Assembly: GCA_936450465.1 (NCBI GenBank)
Contig: OW388293.1
Location: 40,506,982 to 40,570,981, forward strand
Length of the DNA: 64,000 nucleotides
Direction: 5' to 3'
Origin: Gibbula magus
Lineage: Eukaryota; Mollusca; Gastropoda; Trochida; Trochidae
In this document: one piece after another, positions 32,360-46,275 of the stretch
How positions within the stretch are numbered: position 1 is the stretch's first letter
How the letters are laid out: every line of letters starts with the position of its first letter
Position numbers and translations under genes: made by a program
The notes under the pieces: model-generated
Told to the model about the DNA's origin: nothing
The model's input: only the letters and a program-made list of their open reading frames with translations
The model's database searches: none

Positions 32360-32565
32360 GTTTTCAGACCATGACTGGTGATGCATCTGTGGTGACAGAG
32401 TAAACAAATCCTCAATTTATAATCCCAAATGGCTGAATAACATATACACACATTCAACGTTTAAGTTATGTGAAGCTAGTGGTTCCGAAAAAGCAGCCGA
32501 AAAAGCGAAGGTTTACTGACGGGCGGACGCCACGCCATGCCATAAAAGTCAATCGGACCTTTATG

Positions 32566-35500
32566 GATGGTAAGTTCTTGAGTCCGGAGGCATTCGGGTA
32601 TTCCTATTTCGTGCTTCTCATACCTCTGCAGAATATTGCAGAATTGTATCACTGATATATTTTGCTACGTATTATCGCATCTCTTTCATTGCTAAAAATC
32701 GATTTTATGTTTTTAATACAACTTTTGTCAAAGACAGACAGGAAAATTAATTTCGGAGAGTGGCCATGAGGCCAATAGTAGGCCTATAATGAAAATCATT
32801 TACCAAAAAACGGAAATTAAAGCATGGCATGTAAAATACATCAGTATAAACATTTATACAAGTTGGTGTAGTTTGTTTGATAATATTGCTAGACGTAAGA
32901 TAACTTTTGCATTTTGTTTAAGTAGATTTATTAATTTCGGCATGCTTGGGTATGAATAATAGTGTTGTGGAATACAATGTATATCTCTGTTCCAAAAGGC
33001 TTCGCGTGGTTTAGCTGAATATCACAAGCATGTGGACACGAGATGTCATTATTTGACAGTTGATTGTTCTGTGAAGCGACCATAAAATATTTCTTTTCTG
33101 ACGTAAAAGTTCAAATTGACAGATTTTCGGCATAACTTAGTAATAGGTTATCTATAATTATCAACATAAGAAATAACATGTCACAAGAAAAAAATGAAAA
33201 CGTTGTATTTTTGTTCAGGCCACCAATCTGTCCATTGGCTAAGTTGTGGTCTCAGTAATAAGTAAAGTCCTGGTTTTGTAACATTCACACATCATGTCAA
33301 GTTCATGGAGAATCACCGGGATTCCTGTATATCAAACAAAACGTGACAAATGAAACTTCTTTCAGATCACCACAGAAATATTCTAAGGTACATACCTTTG
33401 AAGTTCATAATCTTTTTTTCACATATTGTGGTTCAAATAAACTAGTCGCATAGTATAGACACCGTGAAATCTATATAGAAAGATACAAACATGAGAATTA
33501 TATCGTATACTTACTGCCTTGCGTGAATATTCAATTCAATGAGGGGCGGGTGGATGTGTATCTAGACGTGCTCAGTACGGGCGGCAACACATACGTGAAA
33601 TACAGCTACGTATTGTACGTTTTTGTTGTTGGCCAACGCAGTGCTTGTAACTGCACCGGTAGTGAGCAATCACTTTACTCACGACACGAGATGAAATAAA
33701 ACGCTAGTCGTTGAAAAATAAAAACAGTGAGAACTGAAGCTATTCATCGGCGCTGCGAGTGGGTAAAATTCGCTACAGCCGACAGCAAATTGTTTATTAG
33801 TTTTATGACATGTTATGTGTTACTATGCGAATATTCAATCAGTGTATGTCTTTTATTATTAAAAATAATAAAATTAGGTACAATATATAGCGTGTTTTCA
33901 TTTCACGTAATGCAAAAAATCCAAGATGGCGACGGCGTCAAAGAAATATGGTATCGTGACAGTGTTATATAATGTCATAAACTCTATGACATCACAGTGT
34001 TATGTTCTTACTTCACTATGATACGTGCGAGGTATACAGTGAATGAAGCACCGTAAAATAACACATTATACTCATTGAGGATGTAAGGAAGTTTGATCGT
34101 TTCTTGTCAGCTAAACATATAAATTTGGCTAAATTCTGAACAAGAGAAGTATTACATAATGAATGCAAATATATGATGTCGCCACACACTATCCAGGAGA
34201 CCAATTCTGGACTTGAAATACATTTGACACTATTGTAACATTGAGGAAACTGATACAAATGTTGTGTTCTGTATAACGTATCGAGTTGTATATTATAAAT
34301 GGTTGGATTTTTGTTTGAGACTGTCCCTTGAGAATGATTTGTATGCCCAACTGTAAATAACGAGCTGTATTTACCAAGAGGATAACACAATATACTGTGT
34401 TGACGAACGTGACTTTAACGGGTGTGTATGATATATGAAAATATGAAACGTACAAAGCCAAACGGAATAGTGAAAGTTTGTCACGTGCGATCGGTGGGAT
34501 TATTGATGGACTGAAATGAACAACCGGTCAGTATTGACCGGAGGACTGGTCATGTCGGTCACCTGGGGAACTTCATGCAACGCACGTGCATGGTGAACGA
34601 TTTTCACTGTAATCTACTTCTGACGTAGACGATCTTAATTAACTAGGTGTAAATAAAAGTTTCGTTTCAGAATAGCTTGCACATTAAAAAAAAAAGAAAA
34701 CTGAATACATTTATGTCGTGTTTTACACATCTAACTACCTCAGGATATTTTAGTCCGTTATACAATACGTAATACAGCGTAACCTACTGAAGTTCCTGAT
34801 GGCGCAGGGTGTTTTTTTTTTTTATAAATGAAATATTTGTTTCCAAAACAAGTGATCGCTAAGTGCCTATAGATGTGAAATGGACCTACTTGATCCACCA
34901 ATCAAATTAAAGAAAAAATGCAAGAACATAGCTGATATGACCCTCACGCGTATTAAAGTAGTATACACAGACGATTGAAGCCGGGACGCTTGATAGTGAC
35001 TCCACACGAATGTGACTTATACCCTACCATAAACTGATGAAATTTATTGATGTCTCATGAAAATGTATTAAACGGAACGTCGTTTTGCATTTTATACTTC
35101 TCTTCAAAATCTTTGACCAATGCAGTGTGTTTGTTACTTGTCAAAGAATAAATTAGTTTACATTAACACCTGACAAACATACATCCAAATGTTCAGTTTT
35201 CATGTTTCCATAGGACTTTACCTCACAAACAGCAGTACATGTAGCAAGAACAATTTGATATGACAATTTTCAAAAATGTCAATATGCAATTACTGTTAAC
35301 AAAACCTTCACTTACGGTTTGGGACGCAGTTTTATCTGAAGGCGTGTTGTCAGAGACCTAAGTTGCATGTTTATGTATGTGCAAGATATCCCTAAAGCAT
35401 CTGCATACAAGAATAATAAGAAATATGGCACAAAGAAATCCGAATTCGTTGTGCATCAATGACTTATTTGGATGTCTGTATTCTCAAATTTACTGTAAAA

Positions 35501-37589
35501 TGTTATTAACAATGGTTGAATAAAAAATATATTTCTCTTTTTCTCCATAATTTTACCCTTTGTGTTCTTGTTCCCACATAACTAGTATATTTACTAAACT
35601 ATTAGTTAGAGAAGATGATTCCTATTTAATTTGTGTTTATTTTTAGTTTATTGTTAAATATGACACTTTATGGCCGTCAAAGCAGTTAATTTACAGTCAC
35701 TTAATCAGTGCTTCATTAACCAAAACAGTATTCAGGTTTATCTATAATCTTCTTACGTCATTACGTCATAATTGTGTCAGCATTGATATGAAAACAATCA
35801 GTTTAAAACAATAGGAAACCCTCTTTCAGTAAAAAGGCTATTAAGATTGTTTCAAGTCGTTGCGCCACTCATTTGACGTGATGGAATTATTAGGGTTTTG
35901 TCTTTTGACACGCTTTGCGTTACATTTCCGCATGTGCAATTGAAAGTTGTTTCACGTTAATCTGTTGGTATAATCCGGCATTGTATTGGTTTTTACAGGA
36001 TTTCTGTCAAGTATTCTTGGATTACTTGTAAACTGAACTAACCAATATTTCAATGATAGTTAATATTCGAGATTCATACATATAGTTATCGTGTACACAT
36101 CTATCCTAATTTGAAGGAATCTGCAAATGGACAAACTTGCTTGTAAAATTGTATACCTATGAAATCTGATTATTCACCATTCTTATACATTGTTTTAAAC
36201 ACTGGACAAAGATGTTTAGGGACATAGAAATAGTTTGAAATTATAAACACATGTAGCTTTATTTATTCAGCAACACACCAATAACATTTATTTTGTCCCG
36301 CATATTTTCTTTAAATGTGTTCAATCTTTTCTAAACATTTCATGTTTATGAGAATGCATACCGGGGTCATTTAGGACTAAATCTGCACAGCTTGATAGAA
36401 ATGACAAAACTGTTAAAAGCTTTCATATTATTTAATCAAACTGAAATTATAAGTAACAACGGCTGCAATCACAGGGGCGTATATCGCTTATAGAAATAGC
36501 GTATAAAAGGAGCTGTTACCCTTTTTGATGTTATATCTCACATATAATTAACAAATATATGTTGTCCTTAACGTAACAAAATCAATTGGTCCAATGTATC
36601 TGATGACTACACCATTAGCCAACCACGGAGTTAGCCAATCATGTTGATTTCTGAGCTACACACACACATACAGCTGATGGTTTGACAAACCGTTGAAATG
36701 CACGGAGACAACGTGCTGCACGTGCTTGGAGATGTCAACTGCACGGGAATATTGTGCTAGAGGTGATAATGGATGATAACCATGCACTTCCAAGTGCGAA
36801 CGGTCTGACATAATCTGTCAATGCATTCAATCACAAAGCGCGTGCAGCGTCAGGTTAATTCGATATATAGTAGCACTTCCTTGTTGATTTCAGGAAATAT
36901 ACAACTATCAATAATGTCAGTACGAAATGGAAATCCTTGATACACCGTGAAGATTTGTTCTTTTCAGTGATTGTGAATTTGAATTGAAGTGAATGAAATT
37001 AGGAAGCAATATAATTTTTTTTTCAAATTTAGTTCTTGATAACATCACAAATTTTAATAAAAAATGATTCTCACAAAATATTTTCTGATTTTTGTCGGAA
37101 ACTTGAAATTAATTTATCGAAAAAAATGAAAGAACGTGACTCTACATATCAGATATAGGCCTAGGTACTAGTTGCGCAATATTCTTTTTTAAAATATGGT
37201 ATCAGATTGTTTTTCTTATCGTGGGTTGTATATATCATGACACAAGTCACAAAGCCAACGGTCTTCCGAAACTCCGTTGTTCAAGCACGATTTGAGCGCC
37301 CACACTTCGTGCTTCCAAGATCAGATTGTTTGAAAAGTCATGTACTATAAATAGATGTCAATCAATAAAATACTGGCATCTGATTGGTCTGTTCAATAAA
37401 CGGTTGGGGTTCCGACCACTTCGAAACTCTCAAACTCTTTGTGTTTATGATAAAAAGAGTATCATCCGTACAAACATATACCCCTGAATTGCACGAGTTC
37501 GCAAGATCGAAGTATGTTGGTTAGTTTTCACGTTCAACTCGTGCAGACGCGTTGAAATATACAATACCTTGCTTGTCTACCTGTGCTAC
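32566..37589. other. 5-kb intergenic region, no gene seen
   Basis: AT-rich, with only short frames (all under about 125 codons) that overlap on opposite strands and show no family resemblance. It is upstream of the NHS-family exon and may contain distal regulatory DNA; I see no defined element. Confidence 0.5.
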
Positions 37590-37834
37590 GAAATGTAGCC
37601 CCGCAGTTGTCTCCCTTGCATTAACGTTACAAAGCACGGATTGGACGTGTGTTATATAGGTCGCCATTACCTGTGGCAACCACGCCCCCTTTTTCTAACG
37701 GCGGGCGGGTGTTTAGTTGGTGGAACAGCAACGTGTGTCCATATCATGGCGACACGGTAAAGAGTGGTTCGCTTGGATTGTGTTCCCGAAATGGATTTAC
37801 GAAATATTGGAGAAATTTGGAGATAACTTGTACC
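37590..37834 (+). promoter_or_regulatory. Putative promoter / 5' UTR of the NHS-family gene
   Basis: This stretch is clearly richer in G+C and CpG than the DNA on either side. It contains ATTGG (inverted CCAAT) at about 37640, CCACGCCCCC at 37680-37689 and GGCGGGCGGG at about 37700-37709 (GC/KLF-type boxes), ending at the start codon context ACC-ATG. An in-frame upstream open stretch from 37649 is probably 5' UTR. The transcription start is not defined. Confidence 0.4.
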
Positions 37835-38117
37835 ATGCCGTTACCGAATAGAATCGTCGAGCCTCAGAAGTTAGGTAGAAAAGTATTGCACCCTGAACAA
37901 AATGATGAGCCATTATCAGTCGAACTTGCGGTTTCTCACAACACCGTTCTCGGAGCGTTATACCAACTGGCCAGTCTTGTGCGACACGCGGACGACCTCT
38001 TTTGCGATTTGGCAGAGGAGTGTCAAAAAGTTTTCGAAAAAACGGAAAAGATTAATGAAAAGTTGACGAGAGTCAAAGATCATGTGAACAAGTTGGATTC
38101 GAGGAAAGTGAAAATAC
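37835..38117 (+). CDS. NHS: NHS-family protein, first coding exon (WAVE-homology domain)
   Basis: First 94 codons plus one base of a Nance-Horan-syndrome/NHS-like protein. The family start is recognisable: MPLPNRIVEPQKLGRKVLHP, close to the MP(F/L).(K/N)RIVEP opening of NHS and NHSL proteins and of WAVE proteins. It is followed by the helical segment LGALYQLASLVRHADDLFCD and a heptad-like stretch to NKLDSRKVKI. In vertebrates this WAVE-homology domain binds the WAVE regulatory complex and shapes actin at the cell edge. The exon ends AAAATAC/GTAAGT, a near-ideal donor; family first exons also end at this place. The ATG at 37835 is chosen over an in-frame ATG 62 codons upstream because the family starts MPL/MPF and the context is ACC-ATG. 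The rest of the gene lies beyond the window. Confidence 0.8.
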
Positions 38118-40329
38118 GTAAGTTGTTTGTTTGTTTAGTTTGAAATCACACGCAGTACAGTTACGACCCAACTCCCAAGTTCGATTCATTTCGTTTGTGA
38201 GTGTGACTGCATTGTTGTATTGGAGGGGTAGCGTATTTGAATTGAACGGTTTTCGATCAGTGCGCCTTTATATCAATCGATACATGGTTTTGTTTGGAAG
38301 CCATGTCGATTTGTATAATTTCCTGTGGCGGTATTTTATAATTGCAGATTAAAAGAATCATTTGTATTTGATTAAATATGACAATAACAAACATTATAAA
38401 ACCATTTCTAACATTTATAGAACAATGTCATTGTGATTAACTAATGAGACGCTACAGAATAAAAGGATTATATTAATGAAACCAAAGAATGACTACTTTA
38501 TACATTATTTGTTGTTACATGTTACTTTCTAACCATGAAAGTTAATATATTACCAACTATTTGATAACATTGTGTTTCTTTCCATGTGATAAAAGTGATA
38601 TAAATACACTGGATGAATGTATATTTTGTAAGTGTAAGATGTTTGTCAATGTATATATTTTTCAAGATTTAAAAAGTAACACACAACTCATAACATGTCT
38701 TATAGCATGATGACAGTTTTTAATTTGGACTTGTCAGATATGTGTTTGTTGTATAACTTCAAATAAACTCACAAGTGGCAGAAATCCTGCAAAGTGTCTA
38801 CATATGTACCTGTGAATGGCTGTGATACACACTGGTACGCATTTCACTCCAGTCAGCAATACTCCAGTTATATTGCTATGAAAAGGCTATTTACTTCTAC
38901 AGGTATGAGGAAAAAGAGTGACATTCATGTCAAAACACATGTGTCAGACAAGATATGAAATTGACAGTATTAATAACAAGTAGTTTTGAAATAAGAGGAA
39001 GTGTTCCTCAACTGTATGTTGACATAATGAATATGGAATGTTTTGTGAAAATATTCAAACATATCCTTTCAAAGTTGTTTTTGCTATCTAAGGACTAAAA
39101 TCAATTATCTGTCTTATATCTTTATACAATTTTACTTTCGTTTGTTCAAGGAACAACATAATGCTATTTGTATTGGCACGGAACGTCATGTAAGAATTGT
39201 ATGCTTAATGCCATTTTAAAATACTTTAGAAATATTTTTTTTAAACGGATATAATTCCAAGAGATTTTAATTTTTGAGAAACATATATAATATTGATTTA
39301 CATTAAAATATTGACAAAGATGTAATTTCTAAAAATGAAATCTCCAAAAAGACACCTTTATTTACAAATCTATTTGAATTTAATGATTTCATAGAATCAT
39401 TATTCAGTATTTCAAAAGATGAGATCTACAAGTATATAAATTGGTTACAGAAATATGTATCTTTTGTCTAATAATATAGGATTTATATTTGAAAATACAC
39501 AAGTATTGTCTAAAACCTCTTAGATTCTGTTTAAAAACTCACATTCTGTAAGAAAACAGATAAGCAACATCGTGAAATGTTTATTTCGTGTTTCATGTTT
39601 AAGATTTCAAATGAGTTTTCACTACCCTGTTTATCCTCATACAGCAAGATGAAAGGTTCCTAAGCTTGTGTCAAATAATAACCGTTCTTTCTTGTCTCCA
39701 ACATTTATATTTGTTTAGTTATAAAAAGTTGTATTGTTTACTTTGTCAGTTGCCCAAAAATCCTAAGGCTCTCGAAATCAATGTTTGAAGGGAATGTTTA
39801 CTTTAAGAAGGGCTGTTTTTGTTGTGAAATTGATTTCTTGCTTTTAATTTTTTTTCTATTTAATCTTGATTTACCTTTAAAACTTTACATCAAAACTTGC
39901 ATTTGAAATTTTAGTTTTTTTTTGATAATTTATGTTCATTTCGTTTTGGGAAATGACATATTAGAGTAATTTGAATTTTTCGACAATTCAGTTTTCATTT
40001 AATATGTTATATCAAGTTTATGAAATGCTGTAACTTTCATATTTCACTGCTCTCTATCCACACTTCAATTTAGATATCTCTTAAAAAGTTAGATCAAAGG
40101 TATATAAAGTAATGATTCTTTATTCATTATCCTAAAACTATTCCCATTTAAGATTATAACGCTAAACATAGGTTTATCTTGATCTTAAATGAAAATTTAT
40201 TCAAATTCATCTCTTAACTTTTTCTCAAACGTATCAAATTGTTCTTACTATTCAAGCAGAACATTCTTATTGTACACATAAACTGCAACTAGGAACCACA
40301 CTGTTAATATATCATGAGGCCTTTGATAA

Positions 40330-40745
40330 AGTACCCATTCTGTAATAGGTAACCCCTAATTATGTGAAATTTGATTTCCCAATGAAATAGATCCCACAGC
40401 AAAAAAATCTCAACAAAGAGAAAGTTTGTTCACCCAGTTTCTAAAACGCACCCTCAATATGCTGAAATTTGATATCCAGATGAAATTGACCATCACAATA
40501 TAACACATATGACAAGAATGGGAATATTTGTCATTAAGTTATTACTCCATTAAGTTTAACCCATTTTGTAACTCAATACCAATTTTGTAATTCAAAAATA
40601 AAATTGACTTCAGTAATCCAGATTACAAAAAAGAGAACAAGTGTCAATAAGATAAGATTCCTTTAAAGTATGTCCATTTTGTAACTCGTTACCCTCATTA
40701 AGTGAAATTGGATTTTCTCAAATAAAACTGACCCCTATCAATAAC
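40330..40745. repeat. Diverged tandem array, 4 units of about 100-125 bp
   Basis: ACCCATTCTGTAATAGGTAA, ACCCAGTTTCTAAAACGC, ACCCATTTTGTAACTCAATA and TCCATTTTGTAACTCGTTAC start units at about 40335, 40434, 40559 and 40670. Each continues with a variant of GTGAAATTTGAT...AATGAAAT.GA.CCC. Confidence 0.7.
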
Positions 40746-40904
40746 AAAACTGAGTCCAGTCCACAATAGTATTACTTTCTCACATCACTCATTTCTCCTG
40801 GCCAGGATATTGATGAAAAGACTGAATGATGAATTGCTTCTGGCTGCCAGATGGTTAGTTTGTGTTTCAGGGTTGAGAAGTACACTTATATGGATGCCAA
40901 AACA

Positions 40905-41280
40905 TTAGGATTTTAACTTTCTCCATATTGTGCTATTTGTAAAGATGGCTGTATTATTTCTGGTATTCAAAAGATTGAAACATAAATTGATTTTGGCCCC
41001 TAAATGGCTATATATGATCTTCTGGCTGCTTGTACAGATATTTTTATGAACAAAATGAGTTTAACTATCTCCTATTGTGCTATTTTACAAAGGTGACTGT
41101 ATTATATCTGGTATTCAAAAGAATGAAACATAAATAGATTTTGGCCCCTAAAATGACTATATATGCTGTTATGGCTCTTTGATGAAACAATATGAGGATT
41201 TTAACTTCACATGTGCTATTTTTACAAAGATGGTTGTCATATTTTGGTATTCAAAAGAATGAAGAAAAACAGATTTTGGT
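40905..41280. repeat. Diverged tandem array, 3 units of about 140 bp
   Basis: TGGTATTCAAAAG recurs at 40961, 41109 and 41245, each preceded by TGTGCTATTT...ACAAAG.TGGCTGT-like sequence and followed by AATGAAACATAAAT(T/A)GATTTTGG-like sequence. Confidence 0.8.
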
Positions 41281-44200
41281 TTTAAATTAAATTAATCATA
41301 TGATAAAGATAGCTTGGTGATGAAGCTCAATGACAATTTGATTTTTCTATGGACAGTCAGACAGTTTTGTTGTTGCTAATATTTAGGAAATTTGAGAAGT
41401 TTTATATATATTAAATAAATTTTCCTGACTTAAGCTTAATAATTATTCTGAGCGGTCAATTTTCAAGATCATAACTTTTCAAAGGGAACAACAAGGAATA
41501 GGGTCTGAGTCTATATACTATAGCACCAACAAGTAAGGGAACTGGGTATTGGGTTGTTTGTTTCTAAGCTAGACATTTTTGTCTTCAGTCAGAGTTTTAT
41601 ATATATGAGTCATGCTCTTATATTTCATGACCTGTAATTTTAGAGATATGTTGCCACTGGCAATGTACAATTTGTGAATGGAGTTTGAGGACAAATTTTA
41701 TTTGAAATATATGTTGTTATGAAATCCCAATAACTCATTAAAATGTATATATTTGAAATGATTTTGCACACTATTATTTAAATTTGTGTCATTGATCATT
41801 ATTTCAAACCGATAGAAGACTAAATTTCACAGGTATTTCCTACTTCTCCTTGTACCTGGATTTCTAATTTTTAATTTTATTTGAATTTCATCAGAATTTA
41901 TCAGAAAAAGACTTACCGGCGTAGATTAAACCAGATGATGTGTAAATCTATCAGAATTTATCCCATAACAATGTGGAATTGTTTTAAAATCAACTGATAA
42001 CTGATCTTAAAATCATGTGAATTTGACCTGAAACTTGCTATTATTTACCTGAAATTAACATAGTTTTACTTGAATTTATCATACTTTACCTGTTAAGGTA
42101 TGAGAATGTGAAAGTTGACAGGTATGTTAAAGGTACTCCACTGCCACATAGACCAGGCAGTGTTAAAAGGGCAGTGATGTGCAACCTAAACCTCATCAGG
42201 TGAACAAATAGACACCTATCCTCACTGCACTTACCTATAGATGATTTAAAAACTGAGTTCTGAGTATGCCCTTCCCAACCTTGGTGAAGTTCTATGAAGC
42301 AGCTTTAGCCCTGAGAATGTGTCAATATGTTGAAATAAGATGGCGTCCACTTAATTGCTGTAAGAGCTATAATCTAAACCCTGGTCCCATAAAGTATTTT
42401 AGTCCCTGAAAGTACTTTTCTTCAAGGTGTTTCAAACTGAGTCGTCATTATTTATGCAATACAGTGGTCATTAGTGGGCCTATCTTTAGAAGAGGTGGGG
42501 TTGTAGTACTGTTTAAGAGTTCGCCAACCCCTAGAATCTGCGTGGGTATCTTATGATTCAACAAGCTAGGTACCTTACAAAACGGTTCTCCATTGATCTT
42601 TTGTCTCATCACCTCGCAGTTTGTCTACTGTTTCCAGCACCGGTTGCATGCAGGTGCAACAGTTGCATCGTCGGTGTATCGGTGCACTCGGCAGAGTTGA
42701 AAGTCCCAGTTGAATTGCTCTTTGTTGGCAGAGTGTTCTAGTAATTTGTAAAACTGCCACACTTCATAGATTGCCTTGTCCTATGGAAAATATGAAGAGT
42801 GAACAAGCTTATTAAAATTGCACTTAGAGTAATGTTTGGAAATTATAGAGTAGTGTTATGCTTGAAAGGAATTATCGATTCTGTTTTTAATTGAAAATAT
42901 TCTAACTTTTAATTTTGTTTTATGTATTTGTTGAGAAAAATGTTTGATGGTCCATGCTCAAAGAATATTGATTTTAATCATAGTCGTGTAACAAGGATGT
43001 TTGCTGTTTTGGTGTTGAAAAGGGGGATAATTGTATGTTTAATGTTTGATTTATTAAGGATATTGACAGATGTTTGTAACAATGTGTAATTATTAAAATT
43101 TGTATTTCAGTTTGATGGATGAATTATTAAATTTAATCAATGTAATTGCATGTTTCTAGCAGCATTATTACTGGCCAATTAGTTATTTTAATTTTAATTA
43201 AAGTTGACAAAAAAATTCAAAATTTTAAAATATGTATCTTCTAAAACATTTTATAGATGATATATCTGGCATAAAAAAACCCACAAATTATCCATTCTCT
43301 CATTCAAATGATAAAATATTTCAATATTGAAAGAACCAAACAATGTGATTTGGTTATATATAATAAGGACGCCCACATCTTGGCTACGGCTACAGGAAAT
43401 GGGGTTTACAAGGCTTCCAATGTTTGTGTTTGTTCAGATCGATAAACAGGGCTACCCAACCCCTCATAAGGTATTTTATAGTTCCTGCAGTTAATGACAA
43501 CCTTAACCCTATCCTTGCCATGTGTAAAGTAACGCTACCGAGCTAAACCAACTACTTGTTGAAATAATTTGTAACAAACCATTCCTGAGGGGCTGACTTT
43601 CAGGAATTATTACTTATTGATAAAGGAATAATCTTGATGTGTCCGGTATTTAATGATAGGTATTACAAAAATATAACTCTGAGTAAAGGGTGGAAATTAT
43701 GCAGGTTGCAAATGGTTAAACTTGGATTTTGTATTAAAGATTAATTCCATCAGAGGATTAACCTTTTGCCTGCTGTTTAAACTTATCGGGCGGACAGAAC
43801 AAAGGTTTATTGCATTTTACTTTAGATGTAGGATCAGAATTTAAATATAATTTTGACAGATAGAGAAATGTTCTATATGCAATAAGGTTTGGTGCAATGC
43901 CACATTGGAACTTTGTCTGAATCGCCATTGCATAAATGAAAACACTTAAACCCAAGATCACCTAACATTGGATACCGGTAATTGAAAATGTTTCATGAAA
44001 CATAAAATTCAGTAGTAGGGGTTAAGATAAGCATGGATTCACTGATCATAAACTTGACTTTCGCCCTGCCACAGTCAACATAAGTTGCTAAAGCACATGT
44101 GCATATCAGCATCATTTAGGCAGAAATCTTTGCCTTAGGCAGCTCCTTTCAAATGGAGACCTTGTTTTATTGCTGTTAGGCTTTGCTTAAACTTTTAATT

Positions 44201-45584
44201 TAAGGTCAAATCATATAATTGTCATCGCTATGATTTATGGTCTCTAAATTGGATTATATTTATTTCATTATGGGCTGGTAGAATACAGTTTTGTGCTAGA
44301 TTAGAGGGTCATTTTGTTTACTTGTGATGTTTATTGTCTCTTTGTGAGAGTAAACACTATATCAAATGATACTCTGACTGTACCATAAAAGAAATAACAA
44401 AAATTGAAGATTTTGAATAAAAGATGTTTCATTTTGATAAACAAATCATTTTAAAAAAAATTTATAATGTTTTGTTAAAAATTGTCCAAATATTGGAATT
44501 TGTTGAAAAATGTTTGCATGTACCGGTAAATAAACTAGATTCAAACAGTTTGTGATTAAAGTAGAAAATAATTATATCTGTACTGTTATGCATTGTCAAA
44601 ATATTTGGAAGTTGTCAGAATGTTATTTCTAAACCGTTTGTCACTGATCAAACGAACTAATGTATGAGTTTGTGAATAACAGAATCATTATTTCTGTGTG
44701 TGTCACAAATTGTCACAATATTGGCACCCTTGTCTAGATACAAAGGTCCATTCATCGCATTTCTTCTACTGTTTTCTGCTCTTATCTTCCCTCCATACAC
44801 TACACCTGATGCATCAGCAGTCCCTCCCAACACCAGATGGTATGCATCCTAGAGGACAAAAGACACAGGGACCCATCTTTGTCTACTTGTGGCAAATGTA
44901 GCTTCAATTTAGCATCAAACCCTTGTCAGTATGTTGTATGTATATTGCAGTGTCAGTTTAGCCCATGGCAGTATGTTACTTATTTCATTTCAACCCTTGT
45001 CAATATTTTGTATATTTAACAAACTTAGTATGTTCTTCATTTTAATGAAAATGTTGTAGCATATTATGTTAACATTTCTGTGTCAAAACGACTTGTGTTG
45101 CTTTTATTGTTGAAGATAGGCAAACATTTCAAAAACATTTTGTGTTTTATCTTAGGTACTTAATGCAGTATAAATTTGCTGTTCTATGTAAAACTTTGTA
45201 GAATGGTTACACAAAGGTAAAATTCATTGTAAAACGCAAAAGTAAAAGTTGTTTTGAAAACAATCTAATAGCTTAAAAGGATGAAGAACAATTTTATGGA
45301 TATACAACTTCTTTATTCTATGCAGACGACGTTTCAACATAGATACTTATCTTTTAGAATTGAATTTTTCACCTAGGACAGAAACATAAAAGAAAAAGTT
45401 TGCTTGATATTTTATATTCAAGAACTTCTGTAGGTATTTTCTGTTGTGCTGTGTAATATCTATCCTAGAATGACTCGCCTATAAAAACCCAATATGAAAT
45501 GTACACAGTGTACCAGATGTCATCTATTTCTCCAACAGCTGTTCCTAATGTCGTGTACTTGCCATGTTAAATGTCTGTGGTTTA

Positions 45585-46275
45585 CTGTTTAGCTTGTGGG
45601 ACATAGAATTGCTCCTTTATATTGTATGCAGCATTGGAAATGTTAACTATAGGTGATTTGTTGCTTCAAGATTTAAGATTTACAATGGCAAAGCTTTGGT
45701 TTCCAAAACAAAACCAGAATGATTTCGTTTGTTGTCAAAAGGTTTAAATAATTCAGAATTTTGTTAGCTTGTGGGATATAAAATTGCTCCTTTATAAAGC
45801 TTTAGTATTGTATGCAGCATTGGAAATGTTAACTGCAGGTGAATTGTAGCCGCAAGATTTTAGATTTACATTGGCAAAGCTTTGGTTTTCTAACCAGAAT
45901 GAATTGTGTTTTTAGTAAAAAAAATTCAAATCCTTTCATGTACTATCATTGAGCTTTGATGTTTGCTATTTAGCATCAGAATTATTGGTTGCTAGTGTGT
46001 AGCTAGCACAATGGCTAACTCCCTCACCACTGCACCGTTATGAAGCTTTGGTATTGTAAGCGGCGTTGGAAATGTTAACTGTCTGTGGTTTGTGGTACAA
46101 ACAGTAAAATGTTCTCAATGCATTGCCTAAATAAAAATTGGCAATATAAATGGTATCAGAAGTAATGAATATTGCAGTAATGGTTTGTTAGTTAGCTTGT
46201 AGTACAAAGGGTTGCTTTCCAGTTCTGTCAATATAAAGCCTTGCCATTGTCAGCAGCATCGGAAATGGTGAAATG
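45585..46275. repeat. Diverged tandem array, about 4 units of 180-245 bp
   Basis: TTAGCTTGTGGGA(C/T)ATA and GCTCCTTTAT start units near 45590 and 45765. GCA(T)TGGAAATGTTAACT recurs near 45632, 45819 and 46064, with a weaker form (GCATCGGAAATGG) near 46257. AGCTTTGGTTT and ACCAGAATGA blocks also recur. Confidence 0.75.

Larger units (their letters stand above)
31800..32565 (+). repeat. Dispersed repeat with GGAC tail, split by a foldback element
   Basis: Two units of the 30661-31150 family (AGTCACAAAATCTACAAATT, CCATTGGCCAAACAGTCTGT, TCTGGAGAAGA). The second is cut at 32035 and resumes at 32368 (ACCATGACTGGTGATGCATC). The tail has a short GGGCGGACG run and CATGCCATAAAAGTC. The interruption is the element at 32036-32359. 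Confidence 0.7.

Noticed and set aside
37649..37834. 62-codon extension of the NHS-family exon
   Set aside because: The family begins MPL/MPF..RIVEP; the extension has no family resemblance and lies in a GC-rich promoter-like stretch.
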